Assembly: GCA_035515055.1 (NCBI GenBank)
Contig: DATJBV010000032.1
Coordinates: forward strand, 1 to 64,000
Origin: Pollutimonas sp035515055
GTDB taxonomy: Bacteria > Pseudomonadota > Gammaproteobacteria > Burkholderiales > Burkholderiaceae_B
Direction of reading: 5' to 3'
DNA length: 64,000 bases
Shown: positions 34,540-43,034 of the stretch, piece by piece
How the letters are laid out: every line of letters starts with the position of its first letter
Position numbering within the stretch: position 1 is the stretch's first letter
Position numbers and translations under genes: made by a program
Notes under the pieces: model-generated
The model's database searches: none
Told to the model about the DNA's origin: nothing
The model's input: only the letters and a program-made list of their open reading frames with translations

Positions 34540-35402
34540 AGCTGGCCATTTCGAATATTGCCTGGGACATCGCCCAGGACGAGGCGGTCGCCGAGCTTTT
34601 GCAAGCCAAGGGCATCGCCGCGATCGACGTCGCTCCCGGGAAATACTTTCCGCAACCCGCGGAAGCGCACCGCGACGAGATGGCCCGCGTCCGGCAATGG
34701 TGGGCTGATCGCGGCATTGCGATCACCGGCATGCAGGCATTGTTGTTCGGGACCAGCGGCCTGAATCTGTTCGGACCGCGGGACGTGCGCGATGCCATGC
34801 TGTCGCACCTGGACGCGGTGTGCCGCATCGGGGCCGGCCTGGGCGCCACCCGGCTGGTCTTCGGATCGCCCAAGAACCGCGATCGCAACGGCCTGGACGA
34901 CGCCGCGGCCCTGGCGCAAGCCGTCCCGTTCTTCCGGCGCCTGGGCGACATGGCCGCGCAACACGGCGTCATCGTCTGCCTGGAGCCCAATCCCACCCGC
35001 TACGGCGCCAATTTCATGACCACCGGCGAAGATACCGCCAACGTCGTCAAGCACATCAACCACCCCGCCATCCGGATGCAGTTCGACACCGGGGCCTACA
35101 TCATCAACCAGGAAGACCCCTTGCCCCTGCTGCGCGATGATGCCGGCCTGATCGGCCATATCCATGCCAGCGAACCCGACCTGATTCCGCTGGGCGACTG
35201 GGAGGACAGCCAGGGACTATCGGTTGGCCACGCGGCCTTCGGGGAGTTGGTGCGCCACTATCTGCCCGATCATGTCGTGACGATAGAAATGGTGGCCTGC
35301 AAGACGGAGCCGCCGTTGGCCGGAATCGAGCGGGCCATCGATGCGGCCATCCGCCATTACCGGCAAACCACCACGTCCCCCGCGACGGAAGGCGCGCCAT
35401 GA
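34536..35402 (+). CDS. Sugar phosphate isomerase/epimerase-like TIM barrel
   Basis: 288 residues of the xylose isomerase-like/AP endonuclease 2 fold. Strand ends carry acidic and histidine residues: LVFGSPKNRDR, VIVCLEPNPTRYGAN (Glu), IRMQFDTGAYI (Asp), LIGHIHASEPDLIP (His, Glu) and VTIEMVA (Glu). These residues fit the divalent-metal site of the family. It has no secretion signal. Its substrate is unknown; its place between the SDR and the flippase genes suggests a sugar intermediate of the glycan pathway. Its start and stop overlap neighbours by 4 bp. Confidence 0.75.
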   Translation: MKLAISNIAWDIAQDEAVAELLQAKGIAAIDVAPGKYFPQPAEAHRDEMARVRQWWADRGIAITGMQALLFGTSGLNLFGPRDVRDAMLSHLDAVCRIGAGLGATRLVFGSPKNRDRNGLDDAAALAQAVPFFRRLGDMAAQHGVIVCLEPNPTRYGANFMTTGEDTANVVKHINHPAIRMQFDTGAYIINQEDPLPLLRDDAGLIGHIHASEPDLIPLGDWEDSQGLSVGHAAFGELVRHYLPDHVVTIEMVACKTEPPLAGIERAIDAAIRHYRQTTTSPATEGAP

Positions 35403-35755
35403 AGTGGATCATTCTTATCCTTGGCATTGCCGCCAACGCGTCAGCCAGCGTCCTGGTAAAGATCGCCATGATGCCGCCGCGCCGCTTCCCCTCGGCCACC
35501 GACCCCGGCGCCGCCATCACCAACTGGCCGTTCTGGCTGGGCCTTGCCTTGTACGGCGCCGCTTTCCTTCTATATGCCGCAGCACTTGTGCGCCTGCCGC
35601 TCAACGTCGCCCATCCGGTACTGACGTCGGGGGCCATCGCCACCGTAGCGGTCCTGTCGGTCGCCATCTTCCGCGAACCCTTCCCCTGGACCACGTGGCT
35701 GGGCATCGCGCTGGTGATCGTCGGCGTGGCGCTGATCAGCGCGCGCGTGGCATGA
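35399..35755 (+). CDS. Small SMR/EamA-type membrane protein, probable lipid-sugar flippase
   Basis: 118 residues with four hydrophobic helices. The family features are the N-terminal MKWIILILGIAANASASVLVKIAM, the central WPFWLGLALYGAAFLLYAAALVRLPLNVAHPV and the C-terminal TWLGIALVIVGVALI. They resemble ArnE/ArnF and other small multidrug-resistance-fold proteins that move undecaprenyl-phospho-sugars. The following gene is a polyprenyl glycosyltransferase and the one after it a large membrane protein, which supports a flippase role rather than drug efflux. Overlaps the preceding gene by 4 bp. Confidence 0.8.
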   Translation: MKWIILILGIAANASASVLVKIAMMPPRRFPSATDPGAAITNWPFWLGLALYGAAFLLYAAALVRLPLNVAHPVLTSGAIATVAVLSVAIFREPFPWTTWLGIALVIVGVALISARVA

Positions 35756-35768
35756 AAGGCGCGAACCA

Positions 35769-36587
35769 ATGACACGAATCGACGCCACCGACTTGCCGCC
35801 CACGCAACGCCAGCATTGGCAGGTGCCTGCCTTTGACACCGTATTCTGGCGGGAGCGCCAGCACGCCTATTGTGTCGTGATTCCCGTCATCAACGAGGGC
35901 GAGCGCATACGGCGGCTGCTGACGCGCATGGCGGCGCTCGACATCGCGGCCGGCGCCGATGTCATCATCGTCGACGGCGGCAGCAACGACGGCTCGCTGG
36001 AAGCCGCCGCCTTGCAGGCCTTGGGCGTGCGCGGGCTGCTGCGCAAGACGGGGCCGGGCAAGCTAAGCGCCCAGTTGCGCTGCGCCTATGCCTTTGCCCT
36101 GGACCACGGCTATGAAGGCATCGTCACCATAGACGGCAACGACAAGGACGATCCGGACGCCATCCCGCGCTTCATACGCGCCCTGCAGGACGGCGTCGAC
36201 TTCGTCCAGGCGTCGCGCTTCATTGCCGGCGGCATAGCGGAAAACACGCCACGCTCGCGCGACATGGCCATTCGCCTCATCCACGCCCCCATGCTTAGCC
36301 GCTGTTCAGGCTTCCCGTGGACCGACACCACGCAAGGCTTCCGGGCATACAGCCGGCGCCTGCTCCTGGACCCGCGCATTGCGCCCTTTCGCGACGTCTT
36401 CCAGACCTACGAATTGCTGGCCTACCTGTCGTACCGCGCCCCCCGCCTGGGCTACCACTGCATGGAACTGCCCACTGTCAGGCGCTATCCCAAGGGAGAA
36501 GTGCCCACCAAGATCAGCAGCGTCAAGGGCAACCTGGCGGTGCTGAATGTGCTTTTCCAGGCATGTTCGGGCAAGTACAACCCTTGA
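35769..36587 (+). CDS. Family 2 glycosyltransferase, polyprenyl-phosphate type
   Basis: 272 residues. GT-A features are CVVIPVINEGERIRRLL, DVIIVDGGSNDGSLE and the metal-binding IVTIDGNDKDDPDAI, followed by TDTTQGFRAYSRR (the QGFR-type motif of DPM1-like enzymes). It lacks the C-terminal membrane helices of GtrB. The next gene product could supply the membrane partner. It is 13 bp after the SMR gene and 17 bp before the large membrane protein gene. Confidence 0.8.
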   Translation: MTRIDATDLPPTQRQHWQVPAFDTVFWRERQHAYCVVIPVINEGERIRRLLTRMAALDIAAGADVIIVDGGSNDGSLEAAALQALGVRGLLRKTGPGKLSAQLRCAYAFALDHGYEGIVTIDGNDKDDPDAIPRFIRALQDGVDFVQASRFIAGGIAENTPRSRDMAIRLIHAPMLSRCSGFPWTDTTQGFRAYSRRLLLDPRIAPFRDVFQTYELLAYLSYRAPRLGYHCMELPTVRRYPKGEVPTKISSVKGNLAVLNVLFQACSGKYNP

Positions 36588-36604
36588 ATCGAACGAGTGG
36601 AGCC

Positions 36605-39502
36605 ATGTTCAATCAGCTCAGTGCAACGGAAAAAATCGCGGCCGCCGTCGCCGCGTGCGTCATGGCCGGCGTCGGGCTGTTGGCTACCCTCAAGCTCAAC
36701 GTCGCCCCCATGTACCCCGACTTCATCGTTGGCAGCATCACCTGGGCGGCATCCACCAAATTGCAAGACCTGTTGGCGGCACCCGTCTTCATCGCCGTGC
36801 TGTCCGGCACGTCCTTGCTGCTCCTGCTGTTGCTGAAGAAGCAGGCGAAAAGCCACGGCGAAGCCCATGCCGGCCAGTTTGCCGAACAACTCATCTGGTG
36901 GTCGCTTCCGGCATGCGCCGCGACCTTCCACCTGGTGCTGGGCCAAGGCCTGGACGGCAAGCTCTTTACGGTGTCGGGCATAGGCATCGTCGCCGTATCG
37001 CTGGCCTGCGCGGCTAATGCGCGTCGGGCAGAACCGCTAGGCCCAGGCATTATTGGCGCGGGTTTCGTTGGCGCCTTCCTGATCGCCCTTGTCCCGATCG
37101 AGCTGGCCCTGGCGTTGGGGCGCGCACCGCTCGCCTGGTTCGGCGCCCTGCCGCTGCGAAGCTACATGCGCGCCGCGTATATCTTGCTTGCCATCGGTGT
37201 ACTTGCCACCATGGCTTTTGCGGTGCTGCATCCGCAGGCCCTGCGCCGGCGCCTGCCGGACGTTCTGCTCGCCGCGCAGGCCGGCCTGCCGGTTTTCTTT
37301 CTTACCCTTTACCCCGCGCGCCTGCTCCCGCCCGACGGCGTCCTGATCAAGTACGACACGACCATCTGGTTAAAGGTCTTGGTGGTCGCGATGGCGATAT
37401 GGGGCGTCGTCGACGTATGGCGCCGCTACCGCCGCCATTCCGGCGCCAGCCAGGACTGGACGCGGCTCTTGTCGCCGATAGCCTTGTTCGCCCTGCTGGT
37501 TGCACTGCGCGTGGGCCACACCGGCGCCCCCCACATCAGCCCCGACGACTATCATTTCGGGGAAAGCTTGCTTGGCTGGTGGTCGTACTTGCAAGGCGCC
37601 ATTCCCTACCTGGACTACCTGCCGGCGCACGGCCTGGTCGACGACGACTTGCCCGGCTTTCTTTCCCATCTTTTCTACGACGGGACCGCCGCGAGCGTGG
37701 GCGACGCCGGACGGCTTGCCTTTGCGCTGGTGGCGCTGGCGGCATTCCTGTCCGTCTACCATTTTTCCGGCAGCCTGGGGCTGGCCTTCGTTTCCACCTA
37801 CTTTACCGGCGGACGGCTTGCCTGGCCGTTCCTCACCTGCTTTCTCTGCCTATGGTTCCACCCCCGGCTGCGCGCACGCCCGGCAAACTGGCTGACGATA
37901 TGGATACTGTCGGTGCCGGTCGTGCTGCTTGGCGTGCCGCCGCAAGGGCTGCTGCTGGTAGCGGCATCGGCGCCGATGGCGGCCTACATGGCATGGCGGC
38001 TAGTAAGGGAAGCCGGCGAACGCAAATGGAAGGGCATCATGGGCGCATTGCTGGCCCTTGCCGTGCTGGCCGCGGTCACGCCCCTGGGACAGATGCTGTT
38101 CGGCGCCGTGCGCTATGTCGCAGAAAACGGATCCATCAACCAGGTCGCCTACGGCGTGGCCTGGGCGCTTAGCTGGAACAGCGTCCCGCCGTCCGGCCTG
38201 GTGCTTGAACTTGTTCGCATGTCGTGGGTGGCCGCAGCCCTCGTCTGCCTTGCTGTGGTCTACGCCAGCCTGACAACCGGCTTGCACAACAAGCGCCTAT
38301 TCTGGCCGGCGCTGGTGGCGTTGCTGTTCAGCCTGTCGCTAATCCCTTATTCCATGGGACGCATCGATCCCGCTGGCATATCGCGCCCCGGCTTGGCCGC
38401 CATCTTCGGCTGGGCCGTGCTGATTCCCATCACCGCATGGTGGTTGCTGGAAGCAAGAAACCGCATTCTCCTGCCGCTGGCGGTCACCTGCGCGGCCGCC
38501 GCGCTCAACTTGTCGAGCCCGTCGGTAGCCGTCCTGCAAGCCGTCGCCGCCCCGACGATTGGCACGCCGCCGTTAAGAGACGGGGCCGCCGCCGGGCTGC
38601 CCAATATAAGCAATGCCTACGTCCAGGACGACCATTGGGACAGGTTGCAACGGCTCAATAGCTTGCTGAGCGCGCGGCTGGCGCCCGCCGATTCGTACCT
38701 CGACCTGACCTCGCGCAATGCCCAATACTTTTATTTGAACCGAAAACCGCTGCTGGCCGTGCCCGCGCCCTACAACATGGTCCCGCTGCCGCAGCAAAAA
38801 CGGGCCGTGGCGGAACTGGCGAAGAACCCTCCCAAAATCGCGTTGCTGGAGGGCAATAACATTATTCATGACGGCGGCGGGCTGGCGTTGCGCGATCCCC
38901 TGCTTTACCGCTATGTGCTGGACACGTACACGCCGCAGTTGCAGGACGGGTTCATCGTCGGCTACCCAAAAACCACCGACGCGTCCCATACCGCGCAAGC
39001 CATCGAATTATTCCAGAAGGCCTTCGCTACATCGGAGCTGGGCATGATTCCCGTGGCGTGGGGCCGTTCCCAGCGGTCTCTTGCCGGCAGGATGATGCAG
39101 GTGCGCGAACTTAGTGCCAATGCGCCGTCCGTGCATGACGCTACACAAACCGACAGCGTCTATACGCCGAGCGGGCCCGACCCGCATATTGTCTTCGACT
39201 TGAGCGACGCGGCGCTTGCCGGCCGCGACGCCGGCTTGTTGCGGGTTGACTTTCGCTGCGAAGGCCAGACCGCGCCGCCGCGCATCCAGGTGTTCTGGTG
39301 GGGTGATGAAGATAGAGCGCCTTCCGAAGCGTCCAGCCTGCGCTTCACCGCCGCCGAGGGCCATCTTATTGTTCCCCTCGAAGCGTCCCCGTCGTGGCTG
39401 CTACGCAAGCGCCTGGACGGGCTGCGCATCGACCTGGACAACCCGTCGGCCTGCACGCGCTTCGCCGTCGACCATGTGAGCCTATTTCAACGCGTATTTT
39501 GA
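36605..39502 (+). CDS. Large polytopic membrane protein, probable GT-C-type glycosyltransferase
   Basis: 965 residues with at least a dozen hydrophobic segments between about 10 and 650, then a soluble C-terminal region of about 300 residues. Following the fourth cluster of helices, an exposed loop reads HISPDDYHFGESLLGW (near residue 311). An acidic pair in such a loop is typical of GT-C enzymes that use lipid-linked sugars. The C-terminal part (VDFRCEGQTAPPRIQVFWW) looks like a beta-sandwich that could bind glycan. No family name can be assigned with certainty. The ATG giving MFNQLSATEK was chosen; the longer in-frame extension overlaps the previous gene and reads as a shadow. No export signal other than the first helix. 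Confidence 0.7.
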   Translation: MFNQLSATEKIAAAVAACVMAGVGLLATLKLNVAPMYPDFIVGSITWAASTKLQDLLAAPVFIAVLSGTSLLLLLLLKKQAKSHGEAHAGQFAEQLIWWSLPACAATFHLVLGQGLDGKLFTVSGIGIVAVSLACAANARRAEPLGPGIIGAGFVGAFLIALVPIELALALGRAPLAWFGALPLRSYMRAAYILLAIGVLATMAFAVLHPQALRRRLPDVLLAAQAGLPVFFLTLYPARLLPPDGVLIKYDTTIWLKVLVVAMAIWGVVDVWRRYRRHSGASQDWTRLLSPIALFALLVALRVGHTGAPHISPDDYHFGESLLGWWSYLQGAIPYLDYLPAHGLVDDDLPGFLSHLFYDGTAASVGDAGRLAFALVALAAFLSVYHFSGSLGLAFVSTYFTGGRLAWPFLTCFLCLWFHPRLRARPANWLTIWILSVPVVLLGVPPQGLLLVAASAPMAAYMAWRLVREAGERKWKGIMGALLALAVLAAVTPLGQMLFGAVRYVAENGSINQVAYGVAWALSWNSVPPSGLVLELVRMSWVAAALVCLAVVYASLTTGLHNKRLFWPALVALLFSLSLIPYSMGRIDPAGISRPGLAAIFGWAVLIPITAWWLLEARNRILLPLAVTCAAAALNLSSPSVAVLQAVAAPTIGTPPLRDGAAAGLPNISNAYVQDDHWDRLQRLNSLLSARLAPADSYLDLTSRNAQYFYLNRKPLLAVPAPYNMVPLPQQKRAVAELAKNPPKIALLEGNNIIHDGGGLALRDPLLYRYVLDTYTPQLQDGFIVGYPKTTDASHTAQAIELFQKAFATSELGMIPVAWGRSQRSLAGRMMQVRELSANAPSVHDATQTDSVYTPSGPDPHIVFDLSDAALAGRDAGLLRVDFRCEGQTAPPRIQVFWWGDEDRAPSEASSLRFTAAEGHLIVPLEASPSWLLRKRLDGLRIDLDNPSACTRFAVDHVSLFQRVF

Positions 39503-39505
39503 CCT

Positions 39506-39527
39506 GCCGCCGCGAGCCTTTGGCGGC
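39506..39527. terminator. Weak hairpin between convergent genes
   Basis: GCCGCC at 39506-39511 and GGCGGC at 39522-39527 form a 6-bp G+C stem with a 10-base loop, in the 54-bp gap between the large membrane protein and the minus-strand methyltransferase. No run of T follows on either strand, so it is at most a weak or factor-assisted terminator. Confidence 0.3.
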
Positions 39528-39556
39528 CAGGCTCCCGCGCTGGCGCCGAGGACGTC

Positions 39557-40507
39557 CTAAGCGTTCAACTGCTTCAGCACCGCCAATCGGTCCGGCGCTT
39601 CCATAGCCACGCCTTTCGCCAGCGTCACGAAAAACTCGAAGCCCGCCGTGCCGTATTCCTTGACCACGCCCAGTTGAATCAGGCCCAGCATATTCAGATC
39701 GCAAAGGATCAAGCGGAAGCTATCCGGTATAAATCGCCAGCAATGGCAATCCACGTAAGCCTGCTGTTGGCTGACTTGGCGCCACAGTTCCTGCGCCTGC
39801 GCCAGCGGATGCACCAGTTCGAACTCATCGATGCGAGCGCCCATGGGCTGCGTAATGCTGCCATTGAGCCGGGTGGAGTTCGCAATGTAATCGAACACAA
39901 TCCCGGGACTCGGACGCGTGCGCTTCTCGGCAAAGGCGTCCAGCAACTGCCCGGTCATGGTCAATGTGCCGAAATAATCGAAGCAATAACGTTTGTCGGG
40001 CACGACCAGCGATAACCGCCCGTCCGGCTTGAGCAGTGTCTGGCATTGAATCAGGAACGACACCATGTCCGGCACATGCTCTATGACGTGGCTGGCAATA
40101 ATCCAGTCGAAGCACGATTGCGCGCCTATCAGTTCAGGCAGAGGTTCGCCCGACCAGACGAAGTCCACGTCTTCAATATTTCCGACGTCGACGCCATGCC
40201 CCGCGTATTTGGCGCGTAGCTTGCCGGCGTCCAGATGGTCGAGCGTCTGCACATTGAAGCCGGCCCGCTTAGGTGCGACGGGGTTGTAGCTGGGGCCGAT
40301 CTCCAGTCCTCGGCCTTTCTTGTCCAGCGCAATTAAAATTTTTTCTTGGCGGGAAATGTCCAGGCGCAATGCGCGCCCTTCCTGTCTTCCGTGGGCGTTA
40401 TAGTGATCCAGGCCCGATGCGAAATGGCCTGCTTCGACCGCCTCTGCCACGTCGGGGTGGGCGGCAAGGTAGCTGGATTCGTCGAAATCGATGAGAGTGT
40501 CGTCCAT
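39557..40507 (-). CDS. SAM-dependent methyltransferase of glycan locus
   Basis: 316 residues. A short N-terminal module (SYLAAHPDVAEAVEAG and the following HYNAHGRQEGR) is the kind found in front of glycan-related enzymes. A class I methyltransferase follows, with a poorly conserved motif I (GLEIGPSYNP), IIASHVIEHVPDM as motif IV and LKPDGRLSLVVPDKRY as motif VI. The start was placed at 40507 because AAGGAA lies about 11 bases upstream and the upstream 48 codons look non-coding. The acceptor is unknown; a sugar of the adjacent glycan is the simplest guess. It converges with the large membrane protein gene. Confidence 0.75.
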   Translation of the reverse strand: MDDTLIDFDESSYLAAHPDVAEAVEAGHFASGLDHYNAHGRQEGRALRLDISRQEKILIALDKKGRGLEIGPSYNPVAPKRAGFNVQTLDHLDAGKLRAKYAGHGVDVGNIEDVDFVWSGEPLPELIGAQSCFDWIIASHVIEHVPDMVSFLIQCQTLLKPDGRLSLVVPDKRYCFDYFGTLTMTGQLLDAFAEKRTRPSPGIVFDYIANSTRLNGSITQPMGARIDEFELVHPLAQAQELWRQVSQQQAYVDCHCWRFIPDSFRLILCDLNMLGLIQLGVVKEYGTAGFEFFVTLAKGVAMEAPDRLAVLKQLNA

Positions 40508-40772
40508 GCTTGCGTAGATTCCTTGGAAAGTACGACTACCAGCTGCAAATTCCGGACCGCTACCAAATTCGGGTGGGGCCATGATGGAGATAGTCTTGCT
40601 TGACCCTGTGCACGGCAGGCTGGTCATTTTACCGTCGAGCGTCTCGAACAAGAACGTTTAACACAGGAAAAATCCGGCGCGACGTTCCCCAAGTTACAAT
40701 ATGTGTGCAGTACATTGGTCGTTTTCGACCCATACACGCAACTTGGCACAGACCAGGCCGGGAGATAAAAAA

Positions 40773-41888
40773 GTGAAATCATTCTGTAGACGGGCGCGTT
40801 GGTGGCTGTTGCTGGTTGGGATGATTCCCACCGTCGCGACTGCCTGGCAATTATCGCCGGAAGGCTCTTTCATTGAAAAGAAGTTGGCATCACGTTCCCA
40901 GGGCTTTGTTGATCGAATGCTCAGTTCGTTCGCGGTTAGCGGCATTGGAATCATTGGGAATAGTGTTCACGAAGAAGTCACCAATCGCGCACTGGGTTGC
41001 GAAGGCGATGCCGACATTTGCGGCGATCCGGAATACGAACCGGAACATGCCTATTACCTCGCTGGCGTGCGCTGGAACGACGATCCACCTTTCCGGTTCT
41101 CACGTGGGCAAGGAAACTTCAAAGGCTGCGTAATAGGACAAACCGTCCGGCTGATCACGCAGCCGCAGTGCTGGGGCAATACGTTTAAGGATGGCGAGGC
41201 GCGAGCAGCCAAAGGCGTAGCGCTCGACGGCTCAAATGCCACGCTGCTCGTGCGCTCACATTTTGGAGATATGCAGTTCCTGCATGCTATGGGAGCCGCC
41301 GACGAAGAATCTCCGGTTAAAACGCAAGCCCGAATACTGGCATGGGCTGAGTTCGTTTGGCGCACCGGCCTAGGCGAATATGATCAGGAGATGGCTGTAA
41401 TGGACATCGACCTCCCGGGCTTTTCCGACCTGTTCCAATTCAATCGCGAATGGCGTATACAAGACCTGTTTGCGCTGGGGAACCCTCACGTTCGTTCACC
41501 TGATTCCATGTCAAAGCTGGCCTTCGGCAGCCTTTTGCATATGGTCCAGGACTCCTTTGCGCGTGGTCACGTAGCGAGACGAACTCCTATAAACGGGCAG
41601 ATGTGTACGTTGTTCCCATCAATGCCACAGCCCGGGAAGATTGTTGAATTTCACTCGTATTCACGGCAAGATCCAAAAAAGCATGGTCACAGCGACTCGC
41701 GAAACGCATTCTCGGCACACTGGACTGCCGACCGCCCCAACGTGGTAGATGTGGGACGCACGCTATACACCTTTTATGAACAGAAACGCAGCTGGACTGA
41801 AGTACAGCCATATGTTAAATGCATTTTTGCGCTGGATATCCAGGCACGTGCGGCCAGTGCAGGCGAAGATTACGCTATGGGTAACTAA
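40773..41888 (+). CDS. Secreted zinc phospholipase C / S1-P1 nuclease-like protein
   Basis: 371 residues. GTG start at 40773 with GGGAG upstream. A signal peptide follows (residues 1-24, ATA before the cut) and the predicted mature protein begins with Trp25. In zinc phospholipases C and S1/P1 nucleases the N-terminal Trp itself ligates zinc. HMVQDSFARGH (His256, Asp260, His266) fits the H-x3-D-x5-H ligand pattern, and HEEVTNRAL, RSHFGDMQFLH and HGHSD give further candidate ligands. The sequence is otherwise unfamiliar and the class assignment is an inference from this pattern. Base composition is A+T-richer than the glycan genes before it. Confidence 0.6.
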   Translation: MKSFCRRARWWLLLVGMIPTVATAWQLSPEGSFIEKKLASRSQGFVDRMLSSFAVSGIGIIGNSVHEEVTNRALGCEGDADICGDPEYEPEHAYYLAGVRWNDDPPFRFSRGQGNFKGCVIGQTVRLITQPQCWGNTFKDGEARAAKGVALDGSNATLLVRSHFGDMQFLHAMGAADEESPVKTQARILAWAEFVWRTGLGEYDQEMAVMDIDLPGFSDLFQFNREWRIQDLFALGNPHVRSPDSMSKLAFGSLLHMVQDSFARGHVARRTPINGQMCTLFPSMPQPGKIVEFHSYSRQDPKKHGHSDSRNAFSAHWTADRPNVVDVGRTLYTFYEQKRSWTEVQPYVKCIFALDIQARAASAGEDYAMGN

Positions 41889-41898
41889 GAGGGGCAAT

Positions 41899-42321
41899 TT
41901 ACGGTGCCACGCAGACGGTCGCTGCTTGTATCGTAAATTCACACGGCATTTTTCCTGCTGTCCTCCAGTGGTGGGCGTCCACCATGCCCGTACATTCTGC
42001 GTCTTCTAGCAGCGCCTGCGATCCATCCGCAGAACAAACTAATAAAACAGTATGGTTAATCTTCCGGTTTAAGCGAACCTTGAAGTCCTGAAAAGAATTC
42101 GACACGCTTGGCGCGCCCGCCATGGCTGCATTCAGCACTGCTTCATCGGTCATCGTAGATGATGTATTGTCATACCGGATTATGCTTGCCACCCTTCCTG
42201 ACAATTTTTTCAATTGTGCCGATTTGACGTACATTTCCTTGGAGTCTATCGGCCCTTGCGAAAAGACGCAGCCCGATATGACAAGCAGAACCAAAAATGT
42301 ACCAAACCTATGCTTGCCCAT
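41899..42321 (-). CDS. Small lipoprotein
   Basis: About 140 residues from ATG at 42321 (MGKHRFGTFLVLLVISGC). The lipobox VISGC gives an acylated cysteine after about 17 residues. The mature part has four further cysteines and no recognised domain. The frame opens 27 bp earlier at 42348, but the later ATG gives the more compact signal peptide. It converges with the phospholipase C-like gene, 10 bp apart at the stop codons. A partner or protective role for that secreted enzyme is only a guess. Confidence 0.65.
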   Translation of the reverse strand: MGKHRFGTFLVLLVISGCVFSQGPIDSKEMYVKSAQLKKLSGRVASIIRYDNTSSTMTDEAVLNAAMAGAPSVSNSFQDFKVRLNRKINHTVLLVCSADGSQALLEDAECTGMVDAHHWRTAGKMPCEFTIQAATVCVAP

Positions 42322-42433
42322 TGCTAAGCTTCCCAAAATACAATGCATTCACTGGCATCTTGACCAGTATCCAGGTTCCATTCACCGAAGCCATCGCGGT
42401 AATCCTGGGCGCCTTCGAACACCGCCGATGCCA

Positions 42434-43008
42434 CTAGGCAACGTCGAACACTTGGCCGTAATTAAGGAAGCCCGTCGGCGTCTCTAATTTTTCGATATAT
42501 TGCATATCGATTTCGCTCGTCGTTGGATAGGTGAGCCGCGCGTTTACACCCAAATGGCGGGCAAAGGCCGGCAACGACCCGTTGTCCTCGGCGAAGCCGA
42601 GCACAGCCTCAAACGAGCGGTGCCATTTATGAATCGAAGGCTTCGCCGTCGTCCTACCTTGAGGGCGACTACTGGGTGAATAGTCATATCAGTGCCGACA
42701 TGGGCCACGTAGCCCAGTGGCCAAGCAAACGCCGTCTCCCGGGCACCCCCACTTAAGTCACGAATATGCTCAATACCGGTTCTTATCATCTGACCCAGCT
42801 TTTCTTGATGCATCAGGTCTGCCCATTTTTTCGCACTTGGACTCGTCAAGTACAAGTACGGATAATCGGGGCTTACCGCTCCCAAATCAACGAAGTGCAG
42901 ATTGCGCAAAATGCCAGGAATAGCTTTGCGGCTAATACTTGCGGATTCCAGCTCTGCCGAGGTCGCAATCGACGCTACCAGTGTTAAATGTGCGTATGCG
43001 CCGGACAT
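42434..43008 (-). pseudogene. Broken zinc-dependent phospholipase C family gene
   Basis: The 5' part (43008 to about 42660) encodes about 115 residues of a recognisable family: MSGAYAHLTLV, HFVDLGAVSPDYPYLYL, AKKWADLMHQEKLGQMIRTG, GYVAHVGTDMTIHPVVALKVG. The frame then runs into unrelated residues and stops at 42544. A second frame of the same strand, from about 42660 to a stop at 42434, reads PSIHKWHRSFEAVLG, NGSLPAFARHLGV, LTYPTTSEIDMQYIEKLETP. From memory of the family, that block normally lies about 60 or more residues further on. An internal deletion with frameshift, plus loss of the 3' end, fits best. It is in the A+T-rich patchy region. Confidence 0.65.
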
Positions 43009-43034
43009 ACTGCCCCCCTAGATGTGCTGTTGCG

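Noticed and set aside
36317..36604. Upstream extension of the large membrane protein
   Set aside because: It lies inside the preceding glycosyltransferase gene in another frame; the ATG at 36605 starts directly before the first membrane helix.
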